From NCBI GenBank assembly GCA_907165275.2, contig OU015664.1, forward strand, positions 11,432,001 to 11,496,000: a stretch of DNA of 64,000 nt, given 5' to 3'. The first letter of the stretch is position 1. Each line of letters opens with the position of its first letter. Positions 11,913 to 23,800 of the stretch are shown one piece after another. A program made the position numbers and the translations under genes. The notes beneath the pieces are model-generated. The model did no database searches, was not told the DNA's origin, and saw nothing but the letters and a program-made list of their open reading frames with translations. This DNA is from Zygaena filipendulae. Lineage: Eukaryota; Arthropoda; Insecta; Lepidoptera; Zygaenidae.

Positions 11913-14900
11913 GGCAACGCGGTGCCGCCCCGACTCTACCTCTTGTCCCTCTCGTTGTGAACGGGAGGAGTGTTGCCGCGGCACGAGGCCGCGTGCGTCG
12001 CGTGCGGCGCGCGGCTCCGCGGGGGGCGCGGCCAAGCCACCGCCCGAGGAGACCGACCACTTGTCTGTAACCTTGTATATAATATACTACACTGCACACT
12101 GCGGCGCGCTCGCTAGCGGGGCGCGGTGATCTGACCACCGGCCCTCGCGCTCGGCGACGCGCTCGTTGCTCGGTGTCACCGAAATGTTAACCGTATTCGG
12201 CGTATCTATTGTCCACTAACGTTTTTAATTACCTAATTCTAATTCGTTGTAACTTTTTTATTTAATATATATTATTTAATTTATATATCGTATAACCAGC
12301 AGGACCGCAATGTGAATGTGGTACATATTATGTATACGTTACGAGAATTTTTGTTGTATTCGTTAAATTCTATATGGAATTTTTGAATTGAGCAATTGAA
12401 CTTTCATCAGATGCCATAAGCTCAGTTAGACCGAGAATCATATTGAACGTGGCATTTATTTCATGTGATTATTTTCGGTACCTGCTCTGTACCAGTCTGC
12501 GCGATCGATCGTGAGTCGTGAACTCGTGACAGACAATTTTGAACGAAAGTAACACCAACGTGGTTAATGAACGCCGGTCCTTGTAAATTTGTATTACCCA
12601 CAATCATTATGGCCCGCATACGGAATAATCTTCTTTTTAAATATAAAGTTAACTACATAATATATTCAGAGTGGCTCGAGTTCCGTTTGTCTTGTTTGTA
12701 TTCGACGACAAAATTCGGTCTGATGATAAGACGTGAGGAGTTAATTTTTTATAATAGACGATGATTTTTTAAGTTCTTGTTGTATTGGAAAATCGATTCG
12801 AAATTTCTATTTGCGACGACTAGCTAATCGGAGCTAGCGGGGAAAAAAGTGTTTGAGCTATCGGTTTTGTAAGGATAAGTTAACGCCTTTCATTTGGGAG
12901 ATAGTGACGTGCATATTGCAAAATAACTGTCGGCCTTGTTAATATTATGTAATATTATGTGTATGTAATACGCTGATGCGTTGTTTTGCAAAGTGCGCGC
13001 GGGCAAGCTGCAGTATTAGCGGGATCGCTCGGCGTGCGCCGAGAGCGTACCTAGTCATTTTGTGAAAAATATCAAATTGTCATTACCGCGAGCGTACGCG
13101 GCCGTTATAGGAACTCTAAAACTCGCTGCTATATTTGTATAAAGTGAAGTAATTATCATTATGTATGTCATTTATAATGTTAAACAGTTTGTAGTGTGTG
13201 TATCAATTTCGAAGGCTATCGGATAGGCCGCTCCGCTTGATCGGAACTTTTTATTTGCGTTACATTATTTTTTTTCTCTTACTGCATTATCTGTAGGTTA
13301 CCAGTCACTACTCCAAGTAGTTTTCATGTTGAAATGCTACCGTATCCGTAGCAAATACATTACCTATGTGGATGCCAAGCGTTTCAATTTTGACATTAAT
13401 AAAACTCTTCCAGGACCATGGTGGTCTATAATATGGTGGATCTATATCACGAGTGTATAGATTTTTGTGTAACTAAACAACTTTTTGATATAAACAAATG
13501 CTGACTTTGTAAATATTATAGGTAGATTGTTAAATTTTACATGTTCTTTATTTATTTTTAGATATTATTGATGTAAATACGTATCATGTATATAAATACT
13601 TTGTCTATTTGTAAATATATTATTAAAAATATTGTGGAACAGCCGGCAAATCTCGAAGGCTTTTCTCTCCAGTATTATTAGGGACTGCGAGCCTTGTAGT
13701 CGATTATTACTTTTAATTAATACATAATATTATATATTATGCCTCTTTCGAATCTTGTAGGTGCTGTCAGTGTTATTGACTTTTACATTGTGTTTTTTGT
13801 TTTTAAATATTATTGTTTTCAACAATATTGTCCCCAGTGATTCTGTTACTGATGTCATTATCTGAACAAAAATTGTTATCTGTAAAAGCTCAGCGGTTTT
13901 TGCTTAGACAATGATTGTGTCAACAGGTTGAACTAGAGTTGTGCCTGATAGATTCGAAATTGATGATTGCCTAGTATTATCATGGGGAACCACCCGTGTT
14001 ATCGGGTTTGTCAAAATGTTAATAAATTAGATACCGCCGGCGATGGCAACGGTACATTGTAAGCGCAAAATGTTTTATCCCTTTAACATGTTGAATATGC
14101 GTCCTATAATCTTGTTTGCTTTTCGTTGTTATAATTAAAAAAACATCACTAATTGATTTTTTTTAACCCGAATTGAATTATATTAACGACACTACCAGAA
14201 TGTATGTATACTTAATATCTTGAAAATGTACTAAAATGACTAGTTTTTTTTTATATTTTTTAATTTAAATCCATAATTATTGAGCATTATTAACGTATAT
14301 TTAACGTGTTAAAGTGTGTATAGTCCGCCTTTATCTATAGGCTTGTTTGTAGATGTCGCGAGTTCGACAGAGAAAAAAATGTATAAAATATAATATGAGA
14401 CTTTGTCTCTTTCTTACTTGTACCTTGTAAGCGAAAAGTGAAATAGCTTCGATTAAGGTGTTATTGTAAATGTTGGTGAAATACAATCGATGTGGTTTTG
14501 TAAAATTTACATTTCATTTCAACCCAAACCCCTCCACTGAGATCCCATGCAGGATCAAGTACAAAATCATATAATTACTAATACGTCATATTTCAAACTA
14601 CATAATTATTATAAAAAAATAGGTACTGATTGTCCAGGGATATAAAGTATGACTGGTTCTGGCCCGTAAAGTAGGTATATGCGTGTAAATTTTCGAACCG
14701 TTTGCTTCGGTGAAATGTAAAATCGGTGCAAACGACAAACACAGTTTTGCATATTTTATAATATTAGTAATCAATAATCGTCAGTAAAAAAATCTACAGT
14801 ATTGGCTTCTAACTTGCCTCAAATTTATGTGATATTTCACCATCGATACATTAAAAAACCCATTTCACATCATTGATGCTTGGGCGTCATTGGATACAGT

Positions 14901-15012
14901 CCAAAATAATTAAATTTTATTACCTCCGATGAATTCTGTTTTGAAGCATTTAATTTCAAAAGATGGGATAGGAAGAAGATTTTTCTAAACAACTATTCCT
15001 AATTGTTTTCAG
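11913..15012. other. Long AT-rich 3' UTR or intergenic stretch
   Basis: No coding exon recognised. The first 200 bases after the stop are GC-rich, then the sequence becomes AT-rich. Possible polyadenylation signals (AATAAA) occur at 13398 and 14021, so a 3' UTR of 1.5 to 2.1 kb is possible for the upstream gene; long 3' UTRs are common for regulatory genes. The first exon of the gene at 15013 should also lie here but could not be located. Confidence 0.5.
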
Positions 15013-18000
15013 ATCGCAACAGTGGAACAACCGAGAGGATGCCAGAGCCCCTTTGCCTGACCAACAGATGAGATCGGACAGTTATCGCTTCCCAGTTGAT
15101 AGATATTTGGTAGGTGTCTAATGTCTATGGTACCTGTAGTGTTTAATATCTCCAAGTCTACATTTAAGCGGATGTTTATGTTTTCCTACGCCTTAAAAGC
15201 TCTGATAATTAATTTATAATTGTGAATCTTATAGTATTTAGATCTGAAAAGTCCCACTAGAGGCTATAATTGTACCGCCAGGCTACTACAACCAACTTAG
15301 TATAATAATAATAATAATAAATATTTATTTCTTTCTTTCTTACATGTAAATAGTACAAGGTTGAGGTCTCCTTTTAAGTAGAAAAGTACGAAAAGTATAA
15401 ATGATTATTAGTAAAAAAAAGGCTGATTAATTATAAAAATGTTCTGTAACTGTTTCAGGTTAATAGCGGCACAAAAATTGAAATGGTTAATATAATAGAT
15501 GACGAAATTTGGAATCCCGAGCCAGCATTGAAACCTGAAGACGAAATCATACTAAGAAAGTTGCATGAAATGTTGCAATCAACGGCAGACGACCTTAAAC
15601 TACTTACAGGGGAATTATCTAAATTCCATGAGCCAGGAATACAAGTAAAAACGTCTCCTACTCCATTAGATGAAGAATTTAACGAAAAAGTTCATATAGA
15701 AGAAGTCGTTAATGCAAAATTTCATGGATACAAAATCGTTGATAAGACTTCATTCAATAAACCTGCAATGAAACAAGAAAAAGAACGGCTTAACAATGCT
15801 GTAATTAAAAACTGTAACTTTCAAAAACCAAAAGTAATGAATACAGGAGTCCAAGCAAATTTTACACCTATACTTAAGAAACCAGTTGTAAATAGGAATT
15901 TAGGAATAACTCGTACTAGAACCATGCATATCGATGAAGATAAGAGTAAAATTAGTTCCATAAGTACTAAACAAAGTAATGTTAAAGCAAAAAATGATCT
16001 TTCGTCTGTTGTTTACAATGAATTTACTTATAAACACGTAGAACCTGAAACTAAATTGAGTACACAAAAAAAACTTAATATTCAAGAGATGCCTAAAGTA
16101 AGCATACGGAGTGAACTGAAACAACAAAAAGTTTTACAAATCGATATTTTACCTGATAAGCAGGATGTAGATAAAAATACTGGCGATAAGAAAAATGTCA
16201 CTGTTATTGCAGTTGAACACAAGTCTCAGCCTATGAAAACAGATATCCAGGCAATTTCTACCAACGATCTTAGACCTACCAAGCCCATATTTTCATGCAA
16301 CCAAAAACCTTCAAGGAAAGTATCTAAAATGTCAACGTGCGAAAGTAGTGAGTCTACAAATAATATTAGTTCTGACGCTCAACATAGATTAAAAACCCAT
16401 AAACAAGTCTTAAATACTATGAGAAGTTCACCCAAAAGTTCTGCTAGGATCGATAGAAGTAAAACAAAAAAGACTGCTGCAGGAAAGAGACAGTTAGATA
16501 ATAAAACACAATTAGAAGAATGGAAAAAGAAATTAAACGTGGTATATGGCCAAGCAGCAAGTTCAAATAAAAATTCGAATTCAAAATCTAAAACTTCAAT
16601 TAGAAGACCGTCAAAATCAGTGCATCCTGTAAATACAGTCGAAAATCCTCATAAAGTATTGAATAACGCTGAATACATACCATACGCTCAACTAACACTA
16701 GGCGGGGTTAGAGTAAGTGATATTGAGAAAGAAATATCGAATTTACCAAACAAAAATGAACTACCTTTAAGTCCTATTTTGGATAAAATTATAAGCCGCG
16801 AACATTCGTTTCATAGGGACAGTCCTAGGGAAAATAAATACAAATCGAGTCCTCGTATCCTTACGACATCCGATGAAAACTTGTTGCAAGAAGTGTTAGA
16901 TATAGAAAAATCTGTTAGCAAAACGCTGTCAAAAAATGATAAAACCAAATCATCTGACAAGTCTTCTAAATTAGTAACAAATATTGACAATAGTAGTAGT
17001 GCTAGTAGCCATGAAAGTTATGCTGATGATTTTGAAGAAGAAAAAACTGATCAGTCAATGCATTCTGAAACAAAAGTTTCCTCCAAAAATACAATTCAAA
17101 CTGGAAAAATTATTTCAGTTACGAAGAACGATGATAATAATGTCACTGAAACCTCAAATACTAAAGATCATTACAACCTAGATCAGAGTGAAACAAAAAT
17201 ACGAGATGCTACTCTGTCAAAATCTTTCAATCTATCATTTAAAAATACCGTAGATGTTTACGAATTTATCCATTCTGTTGAGACCCAGGAATCAGCGACA
17301 CAAAGCAGTGCAGCACATAGAATATCGCCTAAAGAAACCCAGACGTCTCCTAGAAATGACAAACCAAATATTAAACCCATCCATAATGATTTATGGTCAC
17401 CTATGGATCCCAAAGGTGAAGTAGAGAAAATGTTCAAATTAGAAAAAGAGTTTATTAAAAAGTTGATCATCGATGAATACGGTGATCTGTTACAAAAAAA
17501 TTACAATAAGCCTTCTACGTCGAAGGAATCTAAAGAATCTGACGATAAGGAGAGAAACATAGCGGCTGCACAGAAAAATACACAGACGTCTCCAGCACAT
17601 GTGAAAAGTGTTACAACCTCGCCTCCGCGTACCAAGACTAGAACAACGTCACCTTTTGTACTGGCACTGACAGTAGATCAACAGACTAGCCCAGTTGTTA
17701 TAGAAGAAAATGTTGACGTTGACGGTGCTGATGATCTTGGTATATCAATTAATTTGTCATCACCGCGTTTTAGTTTGCGCCTTCCGAAAACTTCTCGTGA
17801 TGTGCTGTCTAATCTAGAAGTAAGTAGACGTTCTTCTGAAGCAGATAAAAAACAAACTAATAAAATTTCGAACCAATTAAGAAAATATACTACGAGTAGT
17901 TCCAGTTCCGCAGACGCAGAAAATTCATCTTCGGATATAAGCAGTCTGGGCGAAGTAATACTAAAAAGAAGGCTACGGAAGAAAATGTTATCGTTTTCAG

Positions 18001-18155
18001 AAACAAGTACTTCGTCTGTCAATTCTAAATATAGTTCCAAATATTGTTCCGGTGGGATATTGCCTTTAAGGAGTGAAGGAGAAGTGAGTTTGGGACAAGT
18101 TGCACAGAAAAAAAACTACAAGAGTGAGGGTGAAATTAGTAAAATGGATTCATAG
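15013..18155 (+). CDS. Unrecognised Ser/Lys-rich, probably disordered protein (5' end incomplete)
   Basis: Two exons are supported: 15013-15109 (acceptor TTGTTTTCAG, donor TTGGTAGGT) and 15459-18155 (acceptor TGTTTCAG). The first is open in the one frame that joins the large exon in phase 0. Translation may start at an ATG at 15068 (about 912 residues) or further upstream in an unseen exon; the ATG at 15483 is a third option. No enzyme domain is visible. The protein is rich in Ser, Lys, Thr and Asn, with a helical, acidic N-terminal part (about residues 1-60 of the large exon), an acidic SYADDFEEE patch, two KxTQTSP motifs (about residues 617 and 698, counted from 15483) and a third QQTSP (about 732). 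The last 30 residues contain SEGEVSLGQ and SEGEIS. TQT motifs resemble dynein light chain LC8 ligands and the overall style recalls centrosomal or ciliary scaffolds, but I assign no family. Confidence 0.8.
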
Positions 18156-20794
18156 AAATGGCTACAAGTTGTCTATGGTTGCGTGTATCGTAAAATAGGT
18201 TTGATTTGTTGGCATATTGTATTTTTTAAAATACTGTTTAGGCTATTGTTCCGGTAAAATATCGCAGGAGGAGGCAAGACAAACCGAACCGAGTGCAGAA
18301 TATAATAGCTGTGTAAAACAAAAAAACAAAGACGAAAAAGAGCCACCCAAGATTGTTTATCGAAATATAGTGGAGACAAAGTTCAGGTTGTTTCGGTGAA
18401 ATATCTATAAATGAATATTCTATGAAATTCTAACTAATAATATAAATGCGAATGCGAGTTTTTTGTCACGCCTTAACATCATGAAATTTCAAGTACACGT
18501 TGGCAGAGATACACAAAAGGACAATAGCTTTCAGCGGGAAAGTACCTATTGTTTCCGAGGGATACAAAATTGATTAACTCAATCCACATCAACAAGAGTG
18601 GAGCCGTGAACAAAATAATGTGAGGGTGATTTGAGACAAAAAGAACTACCTACGGGTTAAGCTTGATCGAAAGAATCGTGAACAAAGTTGAGTTTGCTAG
18701 TCAGTAGGTACATGCTAAATATATTATGTTGACCCAAGGAGGTTAGACCATATTGTTTTTGGTGGAAGCTATATGCATTTGACTTTGGAGTTAAATAAGA
18801 CAAATTCCGCAAAATAAAACCCAACAACAGTGCAGAAAGTGATTACGCGGCTTCTTAAAACTAATTGTTAAGATAAATAATAGGAATGGATCTTGAACAA
18901 AGTTCAGTGTTTTGGTCATTTGAAAGATTTTATTCCATTAAATCATTCCTTATGTGCCTTAGTAATTAACGTAGTGGTTATATACTCTTTGGTAGTTAAC
19001 CACGAAAACCATTACGTGTTAGGTACCATTTTAAATACCTACCTAGTACCTACTAGTTTAAAAAAAAAATTCGTTATCTCCAACTTCCCGTAATTTCTGT
19101 TTGCTTCGTCTAAAGTACAAATCAATTTTATTTGTCGCAATGTTATTGTGATAGATGTTTATAATAATTAGGTTTATATCGATTGTCATATTTAAGATAA
19201 TTATATTATTGTTTGTACATAATATTACTATTATACATAATGCATTAATAAGTTAAGGTAACCGTTTTTCTTAATTAGGCTATTTGGTTTTTCTACGAGT
19301 TCCTCAGGAATAATTTGTTTGTATGAAACAATAAAATAAATGTTACAAAACTTGTCATTTTCATTGAAATTATCACACCAGAATAATAATGCCACGGTTT
19401 TCTTGCATAGTGCTTAGGTATATATACTACTATCTAATGTAAAAGAATAACAAAAAAAATAATTTGACATAAATTAGTCATTTCATTACGAGTGCGGAAA
19501 GTTACATAAGCTAAAAAGCAGATTCTTTAACTTTCAATTTTTACTTTCCTAAAAAAAATCTCTATCGAGCTGTACCTATATTTTGCGGATTTTTGCTATG
19601 GTTTTTTGATATATTTTGTGGGTATACAATAAAGGTCTTTTATTTAAACCGAAACAAAAAAAGTTTTATCACGAAATGATAATTAAATAACAATTATGAA
19701 AACCAAATCATTCCATTCGAAAGTACTTCTATTTTTTGGTACCTCCAAACAACTTTTAAGTACCTACCTATCCTTTATCCAATAGCTTATGATTGGTTAC
19801 CCTTAGGGGTTTTAAATTATTTTCACTCGTTAGTCCTTGTGTTGGTCCTTAGTCCTGCCAAGTGTGCCAACTAACGCGATTACGCGACTTTGCGCCATTC
19901 TTACCTCTATGTTCGCGCCAGTCGCCTGAGTCGAGTTTTTGATTTTTTTAAATGAAATACTCATTACTCACTCCACTGCAGTTCCACCCATTTCTATTTA
20001 TATTAGGGCAACGTATTTCAAAGAAAAAAGTATTTCGTTTCGGTTTTACCGTTTCGACGGTCGGCTGCCCTAGGGAAAAATAATTTTTTTTACAGGAAAA
20101 ACGAAAATCTGTTTATTTAAAACAAACCTTCCATAGTTTACCGATTTTCTTTATTCTAATTTCTCTAATATTGAAGCCGTTATTGCAACTGAATGCGCAG
20201 AAAAAACGGAAATCGCTTTATTTAAAACAAATCTTCCATAGTTCAACGATTTTCTTAATTTTAAATTCATTAAGACTAAAGCCTTTTTCATGGTTGTGAG
20301 TATGTAGCAAGGTCCGTTACAGAGAGAAGGTAATCACTATGGTCCGTTATGCGTGAAAATCTCGTGAAAATAGGGAAAAATACAAAAACAACTCATTTTG
20401 AAAAAAATGACAGTTGCTTTGTTTTTCCGTAGAGCAGCCGCGGTGATTCTGCCAATGTCAAAATTAGGTCAATGTTTGAAATGTAAAATGTCAAGTCAAG
20501 ATTGTCAATTGTCATTTTCCAATTTCCACCGCTTTGGGGGTGGTGCTTGGCACAAATTAATAAGACTTATGTCTGTGCTTGGGTGCTCGTTTAATAATTA
20601 ATTTCTGTTTAGTTTGTTTACTATGTTTATTGTTTGAACAATCTAACAAAGTGAAGAGTACTTTACCACTTTGTTCTCTTTGTTCTCTTATTCGTCTGTG
20701 ACCACTACGAACAAAGCGGCGATTAACTTCACGGATACATATTCGTTTCTATCTTTATTAATCGGGTGTCTCGCCCTTGCGCACGCACGCTCGG
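18156..20794. other. Intergenic region with repeats
   Basis: No gene seen. It holds a diverged dispersed-repeat fragment near 18437-18560 (ATAAATGCGAATGCGAG, then ATCATGAAATTTCAAGTACACG), long AT-rich tracts, and family B repeat material at 20090-20450 that contains an internal duplication (TTTATTTAAAACAAA with CCATAGTT, twice). Confidence 0.6.
20090..20450 (+). repeat. Dispersed repeat family B, copy 2
   Basis: Contains two successive versions of a segment with TTTATTTAAAACAAA and CTTCCATAGTT, then GGTCCGTTATGCGTGAAAA and TTTGTTTTTCCGTAGAGCAG. The same order of blocks appears once at 21780-22015 and in reverse at 4840-5040. Confidence 0.6.
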
Positions 20795-20818
20795 ATGCGG
20801 CGCTTTTTGTTATTAACA

Positions 20819-23800
20819 ATGAATTTTAAAATAATTCTATTTAGTGTGCTCAGTATTGTTGGCGAATCATGGGGTAGATCATCAGGATTGGGAGACGGAG
20901 TGGGCCCGGGATACGAATGCGCGTATTGCCAGCCAGAACAAGTGCATATTGCCTTCGGAGGTACTGGAATTAAATTCCTTTCTTAATTGAAATTAACTTG
21001 TACTTTATCCTGCTATAAGTAGGTACTTTATCCTGCTTTAAAAGTATTCTTTATACTATAATTTATTGTTGTAATTAAACTAAAATTGTTCTTTAAACCA
21101 TACATAAAAGTTACTATGCTAACTATAAAAATCTATAATTTTACAACTTTTAATGATATTATTTAATTATTGCCACTAGAGGTGAGTGAGCCTGGAATCT
21201 CGATATGGTAGAAAAAATAATTTGGGGTGTCTTATTTTATTTTATCTGTTACTGTCAATGGGCATGTGGACAAATTTTTATTTTTTGTCCTGTAGATTAT
21301 TAAAAAATATTGGACACGTATTTTTCCTTTTTTTACGTAATCAAAAAATAACAGCGATATATTGAGTTGAAATTTCGCGTGACGTCATTATTCGGACAGT
21401 TTGTATGGCGGTTTTAGCGGTTAGTGACGTCACGACCCCCTCACCCTGAACTTTAATGCGCTTTATCTCTGTTTATTTTAATTTATTTGAAAAAGCAAAA
21501 AATACGTGTCTATTGTTTTTTTATTTTCTAACTGTCAGACTAATTAGAATTTTGATTTTCAAAAGTAGTCCACATCCCTAATTCAATATAAATAAAATGT
21601 TTTTTTTTTTTATCTTGTACTATATATTAATTATTATACATGCTTATATTCTATATAAGGGTATTTAAGGGGTAAGCAGAGTCCAGAGACTTAATTGCCA
21701 TAATCCTTTTACCCCATCCACATTCATAAATGCCCCTTAATAATGGTGCACCCGAAAGAATCCTAGTGCTGAGTAAATTTTACAGGAGGAGCAAAAAACC
21801 GGAAATCACTTTATTTAAAACAAAGTCATATTTTACAGATTTTTCTTAATTTTACTTGCTCTAAGGCCTATGGCCTATGCCTACAGCCTTTTTGATGGTT
21901 GTATGTAACACCGTCCGTTATGTGTGAAAAGTGGCAAAAATACAAAGAAACTCATTTCAATAAAAATGTTGTTGATTTGTTTTCCCGTAGACCAGCTGTA
22001 CGGTGATTTATTTTTTATTCTAGACTTTCTTTGTGTTATTTAGAAACTGAAAAAAAAAATCATAATGAAATTGAATTGAAATTGAAAAAACTTTATTTGA
22101 CACAACACAAAGATTTACAGCATACGTATACAACAACTAAACATATGTATAACAGGTATTGAGGGTACACTTCTCAACCGACGGACAGACGCCGCCAGCC
22201 GAAGATCTGTGGGTGGACTCTATCCGACGACTGAGAAATGGACACCTACTTAAAATAACGGAGACACTTATTTGAATATTGTGATAAGACACCGTATTGT
22301 GACAAAAAGGCGGCCAGCTCAGCATAAGTCGGGTGGTTGTAAGGACCACCCGGCACTGGTCTTCCGCTGGAGCCCTGCGGAGGCGTCACGGACGCAGGCA
22401 GACAAATTTATACACAAAATGAACAAATACTATATATTACTACATACTACTATATACTTAATACCAATGACTATACATACTAATGATTACATAGACTATT
22501 GTAAATATATACTGATTGTAATGATTACTTGAATGATAATTGGGTCCAGTGGGAATACTGGAATTTGTCAGCAATTTAAAGTAGGTATGTACTGGGGACT
22601 CAGATAACGTTATCTCTGACCTAGCATTAAACCACCCACAGAGTTTGAAGTAGGTATTAAATTTGTTTTACTCTGTAGTAGCTTTGGTAGTAGTAGCAAG
22701 TATTGAAATTGTGAACAATGTAGGTTCATTTCTAATGCCCTGTGTTTGATAATTCCTTATTCACATAGTCCATTATCACCTAATCATAGTTACAGTCTAA
22801 ATTGGTGAATATAAAAACATAGAAATACTATGGAAAATGAAAACAATAATGTTAACTAATGATTGTCTGCAAGTTTTTGTCCAGTCATAGTGAATATTAT
22901 ACTTTATCAAACTAGCTGTCACCAGTGGTTAAAATAATGGTTAAATATTTTTTTTCACCTAATTTAATGCATGCATTGCAATGAATGTTCTAATCTATCT
23001 ATACTATAATAAAAGAGTAGAATTCGCGATTCTATACATTTAATTTTTTTACCTAAAATTGAGAGGTGATAAAAGAAGAGTAGCCAAGTCCAAAAAAAAA
23101 GTTTTTGAAATTCTTTTCTGTCTGTCTGTTGGAAATAATCAAAAATCGGTAGGTACCCAGGTTCCAGCTATACTTGGAACAAGTTTAGTACATCAAACTC
23201 TACGTTGGAAGAGGTCGAAAGGTCGCGTTTTATTTTTGTAAGCCCCGACCGCACACGCACGGATCTTGCGTCCGGTTGCGCGATAAGGTTGACAGATAAA
23301 GCACCCAAAAGCTATTCTATTGTATGGAATTGACGCCTTTGTTTGTTTTGCTAACCTTATTGGGGACCGATCACGATAATCGTGCTTATGCGGTCGGGGT
23401 AATACGTACTTGTATTCTGTATCGTATGTACAATCAAAACTCGACCATATACTTTATTTCTTTTGACTATGTTGTTTTGTCTTGTTTCTGCGACAAAATG
23501 ACGAGGATATTTTCATTGAAAATAGGTTTCATGTTATTTTCTTTCACTGTGTAACGTACAGTTAATATCTTTTTTCCTACACCTTGCCTAAACAAATTTC
23601 ATGAAAATTTTTCTGGATCTCATGGTTTTAAGAATAAATAATAATTATCAAAAGCAGATTTTCAACTTGTAAGTGGTGATTAGCCAACCAGGCACTAGAA
23701 ACAGCTCTACCACCATGCTATGGTTTCCTCCAAAGACATTCTAATCCTTTTTCTTCTTCGACAGCTCAAGCTCATTGTTGGGATTTGAGTTTACGCTTTG

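Noticed and set aside
22272..22532. 86-codon frame in acid phosphatase intron 1
   Set aside because: It overlaps a probable retroelement fragment, becomes AT-rich low-complexity, and does not fit the gene's splice phases.
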